The notes: generated by a model not told the origin, from the sequence alone. DNA of 64,000 nt from Chryseobacterium ginsenosidimutans (GCF_024807225.1 NZ_JANUCO010000001.1:4402001-4466000), one strand, 5' to 3'. Shown: positions 10,276-19,039, counted from the stretch's first letter. Translations and numbers: made by a program.

Positions 10276-10357
10276 TAGATTAGGTTTGTGCAAAGTTAGG
10301 GGAAAAAGAAATACAAAGCAATTTCATTTTAGAATTTTAAATTTTATTGTTGGATAA

Positions 10358-10535
10358 TCGCAAAGGCGCAAAGATTATTAAATATCATCATGCTTTTAAG
10401 ACGCAAGGATTTTATCTATGATAAAATTTCACAGTGAATATTTTTTAATACTTAAAAGTAACACTGCTAAAAATCTATGATTTTCTTGCGCCTTAAAAAC
10501 GGTTTCATAAAAAAACCTTTGCGAGCACCAACAAT
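10358..10535. repeat. Imperfect inverted-repeat element (CGCAAAGG ... CCTTTGCG)
   Basis: This gene-free stretch upstream of pyrG has two arms that match in inverted orientation. The left arm contains CGCAAAGG, then TTTTAAGACGCAAGGATTTT. The right arm, read on the other strand, contains CGCAAAGG, then TTTTTAAGGCGCAAG. No reading frame of note is present. It looks like a small non-coding palindromic element. Single arms of similar sequence occur near 59644 and 62759. Confidence 0.55.
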
Positions 10536-10549
10536 CACAAAACAAAAAA

Positions 10550-10576
10550 AAGGTTTCCAATACAATTGAAAACCTT
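10550..10576 (-). terminator. Terminator of the YceI-family gene
   Basis: Hairpin AAGGTTT...AAACCTT followed on the minus strand by a T run, about 30 bases past the YceI stop codon. Confidence 0.7.
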
Positions 10577-10604
10577 CTTTCTTAAACCAAATTATATATG
10601 AAAA

Positions 10605-11174
10605 CTACAGCTTAGTCAACTCAAAATATAAGTTAACGTCCACATCTTTAGCCACACCTGCTCCCGTTGGATCATATTTAATATTATAATCTAAACGGTT
10701 TACTTTAAATGTTGTCTGAACTCCCATCACTTCCTTTCCTTGTTGGTTTTTCGTGATACCACCAAAAGTTAACGGAACACTGATATCTTTAGTTACATCC
10801 TTAATCGTAAGTTTTCCTTTTAGGATATATGAGTTATTTTTATCTTTTGTAATCGAAATTGTAACGAAACTCATTGTCGGATATTTTTCAACATCGAAAA
10901 AATCTGCACTTTTCAAATGCTTATCTCGCATTTCAACCCCTGTATTGATTGCATTAACATCAACGTTAAAAGCGAATTCAGCACCATCCAGAGTATTACC
11001 TTTGGTTGAAGCTTTTCCGTCAAACTTATCGAATCTACCTTGTACAAAGCTGATTCCCATATGTTTGATATTAAAATTAACAGAAGAATGCATCGGATCT
11101 ACAACCCAGTCTATCTGTGCAAAACTTAAGACACTTATCAATGTAAATACTAAACTTAAAAGTACTTTTTTCAT
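10605..11174 (-). CDS. YceI-family periplasmic lipid-binding-like protein
   Basis: A 189-residue protein with a signal peptide (cleavage after SVLSFA) and a single YceI domain, the lipocalin-like barrel known to bind polyisoprenoids. Family hallmarks are WVVDPMHSSVNFNIKHMGIS after the signal, GRFDKFDG, MRDKHLKSADFFDVEKYPTM and the terminal VDVNLYFELTK. It is probably secreted to the periplasm. It has its own terminator and no obvious operon partner. The physiological ligand is not known; a role in isoprenoid binding or stress is the usual suggestion. Confidence 0.9.
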   Translation of the reverse strand: MKKVLLSLVFTLISVLSFAQIDWVVDPMHSSVNFNIKHMGISFVQGRFDKFDGKASTKGNTLDGAEFAFNVDVNAINTGVEMRDKHLKSADFFDVEKYPTMSFVTISITKDKNNSYILKGKLTIKDVTKDISVPLTFGGITKNQQGKEVMGVQTTFKVNRLDYNIKYDPTGAGVAKDVDVNLYFELTKL

Positions 11175-11242
11175 TATATATTATTTATGATTAATTTTAA
11201 AGCAAAGGTAAGCCAGTTATTATAACGTGACCTTGATGTATG

Positions 11243-11654
11243 TTATTTTTTTGATGTTGATAAAATTATTTTTAAATAGAGTAAATGAACCAGATACATG
11301 AGGAATAAAACGGCAAATGAGTTTAGATAAATCAAAAGATCTAATAAGGTTGAACCTTCTTTAGTAAAGAAATATTGAAACGGATTTATTCCTGAAATAA
11401 GTAAAGTCACCAAATAAATAATTTCAAATACAACTGAGATTTTTAAAATTGAATTATAAACTTTTTTAAAAACCAAAATGGTGATAAAACCAATTATTGA
11501 AACCAATAAACATGTTAAAAAAATAACAATCGGAAACCATTGCAATTTCACCGGAAGCTTCTTTTAAAAAATGCAATGACCATACAGTAAATTGAGCATT
11601 CAAAAGAGTCATCACAACAAAAACCACCAGACTTTTCACCAAAACATTTTTCAT
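11243..11654 (-). pseudogene. Small multi-pass membrane protein, frame broken by one extra base
   Basis: Not recognised. Two overlapping minus-strand frames (11466-11654 and 11243-11551) together make one protein of about 136 residues. The first part has an N-terminal membrane segment and ends ...LKEASGEIAMV. Removing one base from GGAAACC at 11532-11538 lets the frame continue as PIVIFLTCLLVSIIGFITIL and on through about four membrane segments to the stop at 11243. As given, the first frame stops early after a 62-residue peptide. Probably an integral inner-membrane protein; function unknown. See the findings for the shared motif at the break. Confidence 0.65.
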
Positions 11655-11713
11655 ACCTGAAAATTAATTAAAATTCGAAACAAAAATTCAAAAAAAATTT
11701 TGAACTTCGCAGT

Positions 11714-13063
11714 ATGGCAAAATTAAGAACAGCATATTTCTGTCAAAACTGTGGAACACAGTATTCTCAATGGATGGGACAGTGTAAAAACTGCGGAGAA
11801 TGGAATACTTTGGTGGAAGAAGTGGTAGAAAAAACCTCATCTAAAACGCCGCCTTTTTCGAAATCGAAACAACATGTCATTAATATTATTGAAGTTGAAA
11901 CCAGTGAAGAACCGCGCATAAAAACCCCTTCCGAAGAACTCAACCGCGTTTTGGGAGGCGGAATTGTCTTAGGATCTGTCACTTTAATCGGTGGAGAACC
12001 CGGAATTGGTAAGTCTACCCTGCTTCTTCAGCTTGCCCTGAAAATGAAGAAAAAAGTCTTCTACGTTTCGGGGGAAGAAAGTGCGTCTCAGATCAAAATG
12101 AGAGCCGACAGATTAACGGATATTCAAAATCCCAACTGTTTTCTTTACACAGAAACTTCGTTGGAAAAAATTCTGCATGAAGCCAAAAAATTGGAGCCCG
12201 ATTTTGTCATTATCGATTCAATCCAAACGTTACAATCACAATTAATCGAAAGTTCTCCGGGGACGGTTTCTCAGATCAGAGAATGTTCTAATGAGATCAT
12301 TAAATACGCTAAAGAATACAGTATCCCTGTCTTTTTGGTCGGTCACATCACAAAAGACGGACAAATTGCAGGTCCGAAAGTGTTGGAACACATGGTCGAC
12401 GTTGTTTTGAATTTCGATGGCGACAGAAACCACCTTTTCAGATTATTGAGAGCCAATAAAAACCGTTTCGGATCGACTTCCGAAATTGGAATTTACGAAA
12501 TGGTTTCTCAAGGTTTAAAAGAAATTAAAAACCCTTCTGAAATTTTAATCACTAAAAAATTTGAAGAGCTTTCCGGAAATTCTGTTGCCGTAACGTTGGA
12601 AGGAAACCGACCGATGTTACTGGAAATTCAGGCGTTGGTAAGCTCCGCGGTTTATGGAACTCCGCAAAGAAGTTCGACAGGTTTTGATGCCAAAAGACTG
12701 AATATGCTTCTCGCCGTGCTGGAAAAAAGAGCAGGTTTTCAACTGGGCGCAAAAGATGTTTTCTTAAATATTACCGGAGGAATAAAAACCGATGATCCGG
12801 CTTTAGATTTGGCGGTTGTCGCTTCGATTCTTTCCTCAAACGAAGATATTGCCATTTCTGAGCATTATTGCTTTGCGGGAGAAATTGGCTTAAGTGGAGA
12901 AATTCGTCCGATTGCACAAGCCGAACAGAGAATTACCGAAGCTGAAAAATTAGGATATGAGAAGATTTTTATTTCTAATTTAAATAAACTTCCCAAGAAA
13001 AAATACGGAATCAAGATCGAAGAAGTAAGTAAAATTGAAGATTTTCATGAAAGATTGTTTTAA
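11714..13063 (+). CDS. radA: DNA repair protein RadA
   Basis: RecA-like ATPase that helps process recombination intermediates by branch migration. The 449-residue product begins with a four-cysteine zinc finger (Cys10, Cys13, Cys24, Cys27). The ATPase domain follows, with Walker A GGEPGIGKSTLL, and then the RadA-specific KNRFG motif (NKNRFGSTSEIG). The C-terminal Lon-protease-like domain is present, including the segment FAGEIGLSGEIRP. It is a single gene on the plus strand, starting about 60 bp from the divergent small membrane gene. Confidence 0.97.
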   Translation: MAKLRTAYFCQNCGTQYSQWMGQCKNCGEWNTLVEEVVEKTSSKTPPFSKSKQHVINIIEVETSEEPRIKTPSEELNRVLGGGIVLGSVTLIGGEPGIGKSTLLLQLALKMKKKVFYVSGEESASQIKMRADRLTDIQNPNCFLYTETSLEKILHEAKKLEPDFVIIDSIQTLQSQLIESSPGTVSQIRECSNEIIKYAKEYSIPVFLVGHITKDGQIAGPKVLEHMVDVVLNFDGDRNHLFRLLRANKNRFGSTSEIGIYEMVSQGLKEIKNPSEILITKKFEELSGNSVAVTLEGNRPMLLEIQALVSSAVYGTPQRSSTGFDAKRLNMLLAVLEKRAGFQLGAKDVFLNITGGIKTDDPALDLAVVASILSSNEDIAISEHYCFAGEIGLSGEIRPIAQAEQRITEAEKLGYEKIFISNLNKLPKKKYGIKIEEVSKIEDFHERLF

Positions 13064-13140
13064 ACATTTGTAAAATAAATTCTAGTTTTCAAGGTTATAT
13101 TGTATATTTATTAACTATAACCTTTAAAACTAAACAAATC

Positions 13141-14682
13141 ATGAAAACAAAATTTACTGCATTGGTAATTTTTTGCTCTTCCTTATTATTCTCGCAAAAT
13201 AAGATTTTCCAACATTCTATTAACGAAAATAACTTAAACAGCACGCAGAAAATAAGTGTAGGATTAGCAAAAACGTATGTTCTTACGCAATATTTTTTGC
13301 AGCCTTCTTTTACTCTTAATTCAGATTTGGACATCAATCTTCCAACGCATCAGGAGATTAAAGCTAAATTTAAGACCACTTATAAATACTCAAACGGCAG
13401 TATTTCTTATGTTTATGCCATTGAAAATGATCCGGCTGCAGAATTGGTATTTTCAAAATATAAAGATATTGTTACCGGAATGTATTCTTCAGGTGACAAA
13501 AAAGTAATGTTTCATCAGACAAATGGTGATATTTTCGCCGTATCAGTTGTGAGTGATCAGAAAATTCTGGATCAGGATTCTAAAGACGATTATATTCTCA
13601 GTCAAGCATCCAATGGAAATGGTCATAAGGTAAATCCGGATATTTGTTCGGCCGCGACTCCCATTTGCAGCAGCACCAGAATTGATGTGATGGTAATTTT
13701 CACGACAGATGCAAGAATTGCTTGGGGAGGTTTGGCACAGAGCACCTCTTTTGTGGCAACTGCTGTTACGAATTTTAATAATGCTTTACTCAATTCGGGA
13801 GTTACGAACACAACTATAAATTTAGTTTACGCCGGAGAAATCACTTATACAGAATCAGGAAATATCAGTACAGATTTAACCCGATTCAGAACAAATGGTG
13901 ATGGTTTTATGGATGATGTTCATACGTTGCGAACAACTTACGGAGCAGACGTTTGCTCTCTTATTACCGCAACACCTACAAACACTTGCGGACTGGGCAA
14001 TCTGAACACAAATCCCACCAATTATTCTGCAGGTTCTGCATTTTCTGTAACGCTTTACAATTGTGCGGTTTCTAATTATTCGATGGCTCATGAAATGGGT
14101 CACAATATGGGTTTAAGACACGATTGGTATGTTGATACAGGTACAACTCCGTGCGATCATCATCACGGATATACGAATAAAACGGCGATTACTCTCGGAG
14201 CTTCCAGCGTTTCGTCCCAAAGATGGAGAACGATTATGGCTTATAATGATGAGTGTTCCGCGGCAGGATTTAATTGTACAAGAATTAATCGTTGGGCAAA
14301 TCCAAGTATCAACTATAATTCTGAACCGACAGGAATTGCGATAGGAAATACAAATCCGTCGGACGAAATGTTTGCTTTCTCGCGTTTTGCATGTGTTGTT
14401 TCTAATTTTGTGCCTCAATCTGCTACTTTAACAACCATTGAAGTTCTTCCCCAAACTACGGAATTCACGTTATATCCGAATCCTGCGAGTGAAACGATTA
14501 CTATTTCTTTAAATGATACCGATAAATATTCATTTAAAATATTTAATACAGTCGGACAATTGATTTTAACGACAAGTGAAAGGACTATTACTGTTAAAAA
14601 TTTTGTTCCCGGAGGATATTTCTTAAGTATTTACGATGATAAAGGTTTATTTGTAGGGACTAAAAAGTTTATCGTTAAATAA
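13141..14682 (+). CDS. Secreted reprolysin-like zinc metalloprotease with T9SS sorting domain
   Basis: Predicted extracellular or surface metallopeptidase. The 513-residue product has a signal peptide (LLFSQ), then a prodomain-like region. The catalytic domain carries the metzincin zinc motif HEMGHNMGLRHD (HExxHxxGxxHD, starting at residue 317), followed by a downstream Met in RTIMAYNDECS, consistent with a Met-turn. The last about 75 residues form a type A T9SS sorting domain (FTLYPNPASETITIS ... GGYFLSIYDDKG), so it is expected to cross the outer membrane by T9SS. Several cysteine pairs in the catalytic region suggest disulfides. Substrate unknown. An IS5-family element sits right after the gene. 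Confidence 0.88.
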   Translation: MKTKFTALVIFCSSLLFSQNKIFQHSINENNLNSTQKISVGLAKTYVLTQYFLQPSFTLNSDLDINLPTHQEIKAKFKTTYKYSNGSISYVYAIENDPAAELVFSKYKDIVTGMYSSGDKKVMFHQTNGDIFAVSVVSDQKILDQDSKDDYILSQASNGNGHKVNPDICSAATPICSSTRIDVMVIFTTDARIAWGGLAQSTSFVATAVTNFNNALLNSGVTNTTINLVYAGEITYTESGNISTDLTRFRTNGDGFMDDVHTLRTTYGADVCSLITATPTNTCGLGNLNTNPTNYSAGSAFSVTLYNCAVSNYSMAHEMGHNMGLRHDWYVDTGTTPCDHHHGYTNKTAITLGASSVSSQRWRTIMAYNDECSAAGFNCTRINRWANPSINYNSEPTGIAIGNTNPSDEMFAFSRFACVVSNFVPQSATLTTIEVLPQTTEFTLYPNPASETITISLNDTDKYSFKIFNTVGQLILTTSERTITVKNFVPGGYFLSIYDDKGLFVGTKKFIVK

Positions 14683-14708
14683 ATTTCTTTTTTTAAAATA
14701 ATCATTAA

Positions 14709-15566
14709 GAGCCTGTTTAAAAAATTAATAAAAAAAAAGAGTAAGGGTAAGAAGTTGAATAAAAATTGTCATTTTAGAGTTGCAAAACAAAAAACTTCAA
14801 TGTATCCAACAGACTTAACCCAAACTCAGTGGCAATTTATAAAAAAAGCATTAGATTTTGATGACAGAAAACGAAAATATGATTTGATTATCATTTGGAA
14901 TGCTATTAATTATTTGGTAAAAACAGGCTGCCAATGGAGACTTTTGCCTCATGATTTTCCAAAATGGCAATTGGTTTATTACTATTATTCAAAATGGTCA
15001 AATCTGGAGATTTTCGATTTATTATTATCAAAATTAAGAGAGAAAGTACGTCGGGATAGAGGCCAGAAATCGCAGGCAAGTTTAGGAATTATGGACAGCC
15101 AGAGTGTTCGTTGGGGAAATAACCGTTCACTCAATGGCTTTGACGGAGCCAAAAAAGTAAAAGGAATCAAAAGACACGTCGTGGTAGATAAAAACGGGTT
15201 TTTGTTAGCCGTAATGGTAAGTGTAGCCAATATTCATGACAGTAAAGCGGCATTATTGCTGATGAAAACATTGCGATATTTACTAATTCCGCTTCAGGTA
15301 ATCTTAGCGGACGGAGGTTACAGAGGGGGTATTATTGAGGAAATAAAAACTAAATTAGGCTATATCATTCAAATCGTTATGCGGAGTGACAAAAAAGAAA
15401 AAGGATTTGAGCCACTCCATAAAAGATGGATTGTTGAACGTACTTTTTCATGGTTTGATAATGATAGAAGGCTATGCAGAAATTATGAACTCCTAATGGA
15501 AACTTCCGAAAATATGGTCAAATTATCCGCTATAAAATTATTACTTAATAAAATTTAAACAGGCTC
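14709..15566 (+). mobile_element. IS5-family insertion sequence
   Basis: An 858-bp element with terminal inverted repeats GAGCCTGTTTAAAAAATT (left) and the complementary AATTTAAACAGGCTC (right). It is flanked by TAA on both sides (14706-14708 and 15567-15569), consistent with a 3-bp target duplication. It contains one transposase gene. It was inserted between the metalloprotease gene and a hairpin that looks like that gene's original terminator. Confidence 0.9.
14800..15558 (+). CDS. IS5-family transposase
   Basis: DDE transposase that moves the surrounding element. The frame is open from TTG at 14755, but ATG at 14800 (MYPTDLTQTQWQF) is the usual family start and gives 252 residues. The N-terminal DUF4096-like part includes NYLVKTGCQWRLLPHDFPKW. 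The catalytic acids sit in MDSQSVRWG (D), LADGGYRG (D) and KRWIVERTFSWFD (E), with the K/R-rich segment after the last acid intact. No frameshift or internal stop is visible, so it looks functional. Confidence 0.93.
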   Translation: MYPTDLTQTQWQFIKKALDFDDRKRKYDLIIIWNAINYLVKTGCQWRLLPHDFPKWQLVYYYYSKWSNLEIFDLLLSKLREKVRRDRGQKSQASLGIMDSQSVRWGNNRSLNGFDGAKKVKGIKRHVVVDKNGFLLAVMVSVANIHDSKAALLLMKTLRYLLIPLQVILADGGYRGGIIEEIKTKLGYIIQIVMRSDKKEKGFEPLHKRWIVERTFSWFDNDRRLCRNYELLMETSENMVKLSAIKLLLNKI

Positions 15567-15570
15567 TAAG

Positions 15571-15601
15571 TCCTTCGAATGTTTTAACTTTATTCGGAGG
15601 A
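15571..15601 (+). terminator. Hairpin, probable original terminator of the metalloprotease gene
   Basis: Stem TCCTTCGAAT/ATTCGGAGGA with one G-T pair, followed by TTTAATTTT. It now lies downstream of the IS5-family element, which separates it from the metalloprotease gene. Confidence 0.5.
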
Positions 15602-15627
15602 TTTAATTTTAAGCCTTATCTTGTAGT

Positions 15628-16221
15628 ATGAATTATTTGGCGCACTCATTTCTTACTTTTACTGACGGGCAGATTGTTGGTCAGTTTCTGGAAGATTTTA
15701 TCCGAAACAGAGATCGTTTTTCTTTTCCTAAAGATATTCAGGACGGTATTACACTTCATCGCGCCATAGATACTTTCACAGATTCTCATCCCGCGATTCA
15801 TGAGGCGAAAAAAGTTTTTGCACCGCTCGTAAGATTGTATGCAGGAGCTTTTGTAGATGTTTCTATGGATTATTTTGTGGCGAATGATTTAAGTCTACAT
15901 TCATTACAAGGCTGGAAAGACCATTCCTTAAAAGTGTATCGTGTTTTGAATGAGAATTACGAATTTCTCCCTGAAAATTTCAGAAGAATGCTCGAAAAAA
16001 TGGAACAGGATAACTGGCTTTACAATTACAGACAAGATCAGAATATTAAATACAGCATGCGAAATGTACTTAATAAAGCAAAATATTTAGAGACAAATAT
16101 TCCCGTTTTTGAAGCTTTTTTAGATAATAAAGAAACGCTCCAGAAATGTTACGATGATTTCTTTCCCGATTTACTGGAACACGCCAAAGGAATCAATGCG
16201 CTTTTGCAATTGGAGAATTAA
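15628..16221 (+). CDS. acpH: Acyl carrier protein phosphodiesterase
   Basis: Predicted to remove the 4'-phosphopantetheine group from holo-ACP. The 197-residue protein starts MNYLAHSFLTF and carries the AcpH features GQFLEDFIRN, DGITLHRAIDTFTDSHP and VDVSMDYFVANDLS. In this family the Asp/His residues bind the metal. The length is normal. It is convergent with the PAP2 gene, with only 2 bp between stop codons. The gene symbol follows E. coli AcpH; the activity is inferred from family membership. Confidence 0.85.
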   Translation: MNYLAHSFLTFTDGQIVGQFLEDFIRNRDRFSFPKDIQDGITLHRAIDTFTDSHPAIHEAKKVFAPLVRLYAGAFVDVSMDYFVANDLSLHSLQGWKDHSLKVYRVLNENYEFLPENFRRMLEKMEQDNWLYNYRQDQNIKYSMRNVLNKAKYLETNIPVFEAFLDNKETLQKCYDDFFPDLLEHAKGINALLQLEN

Positions 16222-16223
16222 TT

Positions 16224-17187
16224 TTAAAAACGCCCGACAACGCCTATTCCGAAAGGTCCTGCATTAATATCCCAAGCAATTTTAGTTTTATTGTGCTGCT
16301 CCAGATTATATTTTTTATCTACTTCATATTTTTCTTTCCTTTTCATAAATTTATCAATTCCTTCCACGATAGCAATACTCATAATACCACTTAATGCAAC
16401 ATCAGAAAACCAATGAGCTCCTTCCAACAGTCTTGAAACGGGAACAATAGATCCTACCGCTAAAATCCCTCCTTTTATCCAAGGATTTTCAAATTGTTTA
16501 GACAAAGCGTAACTGGTAGTGATCGAAAGAAACCGTATGTCCCGAAGGAAAACTTCTGTAATTGGCATCTCCTCCGAATGGTTTAAAGAAGTGCTTTCCA
16601 AGTCCTGCTCCCGGTCTTGCTCTTCCGGTTGCCGATTTTGAGATTTGCTGAATTGCTCCTGTCGCACTTGCCGCAGTGATCATTAATACTCCGGTTCTTC
16701 TCAATTTTTCATTATTGGTTAAAAGTCCGGTTACATACACAGCACCTGTAATACCATAATTGATTTGAGGACTCCCAAAATACCACCCGAATTTTCTAAC
16801 GACATTCGGAACATTTTCCCTGTTTCGAATAAAAGTACGGCTTATGTCTTCATCCGCAAGATATATTATTCCTACAGTGGCAACAGTAGCTCCCAATCTT
16901 AGATAATCTTTTTTCTCCCAAGACAAAGGACGCGTAAAAGCATTCCCAAAACCTCCTGCCATGGTAACAATGTCATACTTAAGATGACTCCAGATATCGT
17001 TTTTTTTATCTTGATTTTTTGTAAAAGAAGATTCGGAAACAGGTTCATCTAACTGAGAAATTTTCACTGAATCCTGCTGTACAACAAGAGTATCCGAAGA
17101 AAGATTAATAGTAAGACTGTCTTGCTGAGCCAACATCAGTACAGAAAATAATATACTAAAGGCAGTAATTACTTTTCTTATATTCAT
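16224..17187 (-). pseudogene. PAP2-family phosphatase, frame broken in the SGHT motif region
   Basis: Type 2 phosphatidic acid phosphatase-like membrane protein. Two overlapping frames (16498-17187 and 16224-16667) give about 320 residues once joined. The first has a signal or anchor segment and KSATGRARPGAG (motif 1), then RSFPSGHTV (motif 2). The second continues with SITTSYALSKQF and motif 3 SRLLEGAHWFSDV. Removing one base from AGAAACC at 16528-16534 joins them as SGHTVLSITTSYA; a two-base loss would also fit. All three catalytic motifs are therefore present but split. Likely substrates are lipid phosphates or undecaprenyl pyrophosphate. Confidence 0.85.
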
Positions 17188-17330
17188 AGTTTAATAAAAT
17201 AGGGCGCAAAACTACTCAATTAATACTACATTATGTTAAATAGGAAATTTTAAAAATAAATGACAATCATTAATGAAGTCGATGATAAACTGAGAAAAAT
17301 ATTTATGTTTTGTTAATATCTATTTTATCA

Positions 17331-17831
17331 CTAAAACTGTTGAAACAGGTATCGATTCGGATACGTCAGTTTTTCGCTTTTCCTTTCTCCGTTTACAATG
17401 ATATGAACAATATTAAGCTGGTCATCAAAAAAATTATACAGAAAACTCACCGCTGCTTCTACTTTTTTAGGACTCTCAATCTTTTCAGATTCCAGATATA
17501 CATTTACAGATTCGTGGTCTTCTTCATAGCCTACGAAATTTACATTCAGAGACTTATTATTGGCTTTCAGTTTAAAATATTCTGAGCAATAATTTTTAAT
17601 CGCTTCGTTGAGCTGACTTTTATAATTAACATCATTAAAATGAAGCGGTTTTCCGTATTTTTTGTTTAATCCGCTTTCAAGATCATCCAAAAAGAAACGT
17701 CCCGTAACTTCAAAAGTTTTTGATTTCTGGCTGTAATTAATTTCTACAGAACCTACATGATAAGGGTGTTTTTCCTTTGTAAAAGAAAAAAGAATAAGCA
17801 AAACAGAAAAAAAGAAAAGTGCTTTTTTCAT
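17331..17831 (-). CDS. DUF6702-family exported protein
   Basis: A 166-residue protein with an N-terminal signal segment and the DUF6702 pattern: KHPYHVGSVEINYSQKSKTFEVTGRFFLDDLE after the signal, and LYNFFDDQLNIVHIIVNGERKSEKLTY near the end. Members of this family in Bacteroidota usually lie beside a HupE/UreJ-like gene and an M1 metallopeptidase, as here. Function unknown; the context suggests an envelope role linked to the peptidase. Its start codon overlaps the toxin gene stop by ATGA, which suggests translational coupling with the inserted toxin-antitoxin pair. Confidence 0.75.
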   Translation of the reverse strand: MKKALFFFSVLLILFSFTKEKHPYHVGSVEINYSQKSKTFEVTGRFFLDDLESGLNKKYGKPLHFNDVNYKSQLNEAIKNYCSEYFKLKANNKSLNVNFVGYEEDHESVNVYLESEKIESPKKVEAAVSFLYNFFDDQLNIVHIIVNGERKSEKLTYPNRYLFQQF

Positions 17832-18130
17832 TGTAATAAATCGATTATTTTTTGTGGATCTTGTCGCATATCAAAGAAAAGAAGAATCCGGATTTGGCTG
17901 TCATTTTCCTTTCTGAAAAACATTCTTACGTGTTTTTTGCCGATTAATGCTGAACGGATGTCTTTAGAATGTTTTTGATGTAATTTGAATTTACCCTCTT
18001 TTAATCTATCTACAACATCTTGAGCTTCATCTATAAACATATTAATTTGTTTCTCCGTCCAAGTATGAGAGAGAAACTCAATTATATCTTCATAGCTCTG
18101 ATTGGCTATTTTCGAGAATACAATTCGCAC
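17828..18130 (-). CDS. RelE/ParE-family toxin of a type II toxin-antitoxin system
   Basis: A 100-residue protein of RelE/ParE fold: MRIVFSKIANQSYEDIIEFL at the start, then KHSKDIRSALIGKKHVRMFFR and IRILLFFDMRQDPQKI, the usual beta-hairpin core. The gene overlaps the preceding antitoxin gene by 25 bp and the following DUF6702 gene by 4 bp, a tight operon layout. Whether it cuts mRNA (RelE-like) or poisons gyrase (ParE-like) cannot be decided from the sequence. Confidence 0.8.
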   Translation of the reverse strand: MRIVFSKIANQSYEDIIEFLSHTWTEKQINMFIDEAQDVVDRLKEGKFKLHQKHSKDIRSALIGKKHVRMFFRKENDSQIRILLFFDMRQDPQKIIDLLQ

Positions 18131-18357
18131 GCTTTCTTTCTTGCATTTGAAAAAAACTCTTCTTCAGAAATCATATCTTTTTCTTCAAGACGATCTGCGT
18201 AATCTGCCAATTTATCAATTAGCCATTTCGGCGTACCATCTTCATAAACTTCATTCTCGCTTTGTACGGAAACAGATTTTACCCCTTTTATTCTCTCTAA
18301 AAGTTGTTTGATAAAGACAAAATCTTCCGAATTTTCCAATTCTATATTAACAATCAT
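18106..18357 (-). CDS. Probable antitoxin partner of the RelE/ParE toxin
   Basis: An 83-residue, mostly acidic protein directly upstream of and overlapping the toxin gene. It starts with a short strand-like segment (MIVNIELENSEDFVFIKQLL), then a charged helix-rich part (IDKLADYADRLEEKDMISEEEFF) ending in a basic tail. That layout fits an antitoxin whose C-terminal region wraps the toxin. No DNA-binding motif is clear. The call rests mainly on position, size and overlap. Confidence 0.7.
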   Translation of the reverse strand: MIVNIELENSEDFVFIKQLLERIKGVKSVSVQSENEVYEDGTPKWLIDKLADYADRLEEKDMISEEEFFSNARKKACELYSRK

Positions 18358-18424
18358 AACGTCGAATTTTATACAAAGTTAAAATAAATTTTGTATCATC
18401 GCATTCCAATAATATTACTAAAAA

Positions 18425-19003
18425 ATGCAGGATTTTTTATTTTACCTAAAGCTTGGCTGGGAACACATTATTTCATTAGATGCGCTCGATCATCAGCTTT
18501 TTGTTTTGGCTTTAATTGCGGTGTATTCTTTTAATGATGTAAAGAAAATTTTACTTCTTGTAACTGCTTTTACCATCGGACATTCGGTTACTTTGGCTTT
18601 AAGTATTTTCGATATTGTGAGAATCAATTCCGCTTGGGTAGAATTTCTGATTCCGTTGACGATTGTTTTGACTTCCCTCGGAAATATTTTAATGAAAAAT
18701 AAAAAACAGTCGCAAAATAAAATCAATTATTATTTAGCCTTAGTTTTCGGACTTATCCACGGAATGGGATTTGCCAATACAGCAAGAGTCATGATTGCGA
18801 AAAGTCAGAGCATTGCAGTTCCGCTTTTAGGCTTCAATATTGGCTTGGAATTGGGACAAATTGCTATTGTTTTCGGTATTTTAATTCTGTTATTTATTTT
18901 ACTTAAAATCTTTAAGGTTAATCAAAAAGACTGGATTCTTTTTGTCTCTTCAGGAGTCTTTGCCTTATCATTAAAAATGACGTTGGAAAGAATTCCGTTC
19001 TAA
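18425..19003 (+). CDS. HupE/UreJ-family membrane protein
   Basis: A 192-residue integral membrane protein with about six hydrophobic segments and family motifs GWEHIISLDALDHQLFVLAL near the start and FGLIHGMGFAN in the middle. HupE/UreJ proteins are proposed metal (nickel or cobalt) transporters, and the His residues in these motifs could bind metal. In Bacteroidota the branch seen here lies next to DUF6702 and an M1 peptidase, not hydrogenase or urease genes, so a nickel role is uncertain. It reads toward the peptidase gene, 68 bp away. Confidence 0.85.
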   Translation: MQDFLFYLKLGWEHIISLDALDHQLFVLALIAVYSFNDVKKILLLVTAFTIGHSVTLALSIFDIVRINSAWVEFLIPLTIVLTSLGNILMKNKKQSQNKINYYLALVFGLIHGMGFANTARVMIAKSQSIAVPLLGFNIGLELGQIAIVFGILILLFILLKIFKVNQKDWILFVSSGVFALSLKMTLERIPF

Positions 19004-19039
19004 GGTTTAAACATTTTCAACTTTTCCCCTACTTATTAT

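Noticed and set aside
10753..11190. Long plus-strand open frame opposite the YceI gene
   Set aside because: It is the antisense shadow of a clear YceI gene, with no family features or ribosome site.
11556..11566. A/T run (TTTTTTAAAA on the minus strand) as the site of the frame change in the small membrane gene
   Set aside because: It would also join the frames, but the GGAAACC site 20 bases further on gives a more natural sequence (EIAMVPIVIFLTC) and fits the motif of the other eight genes.
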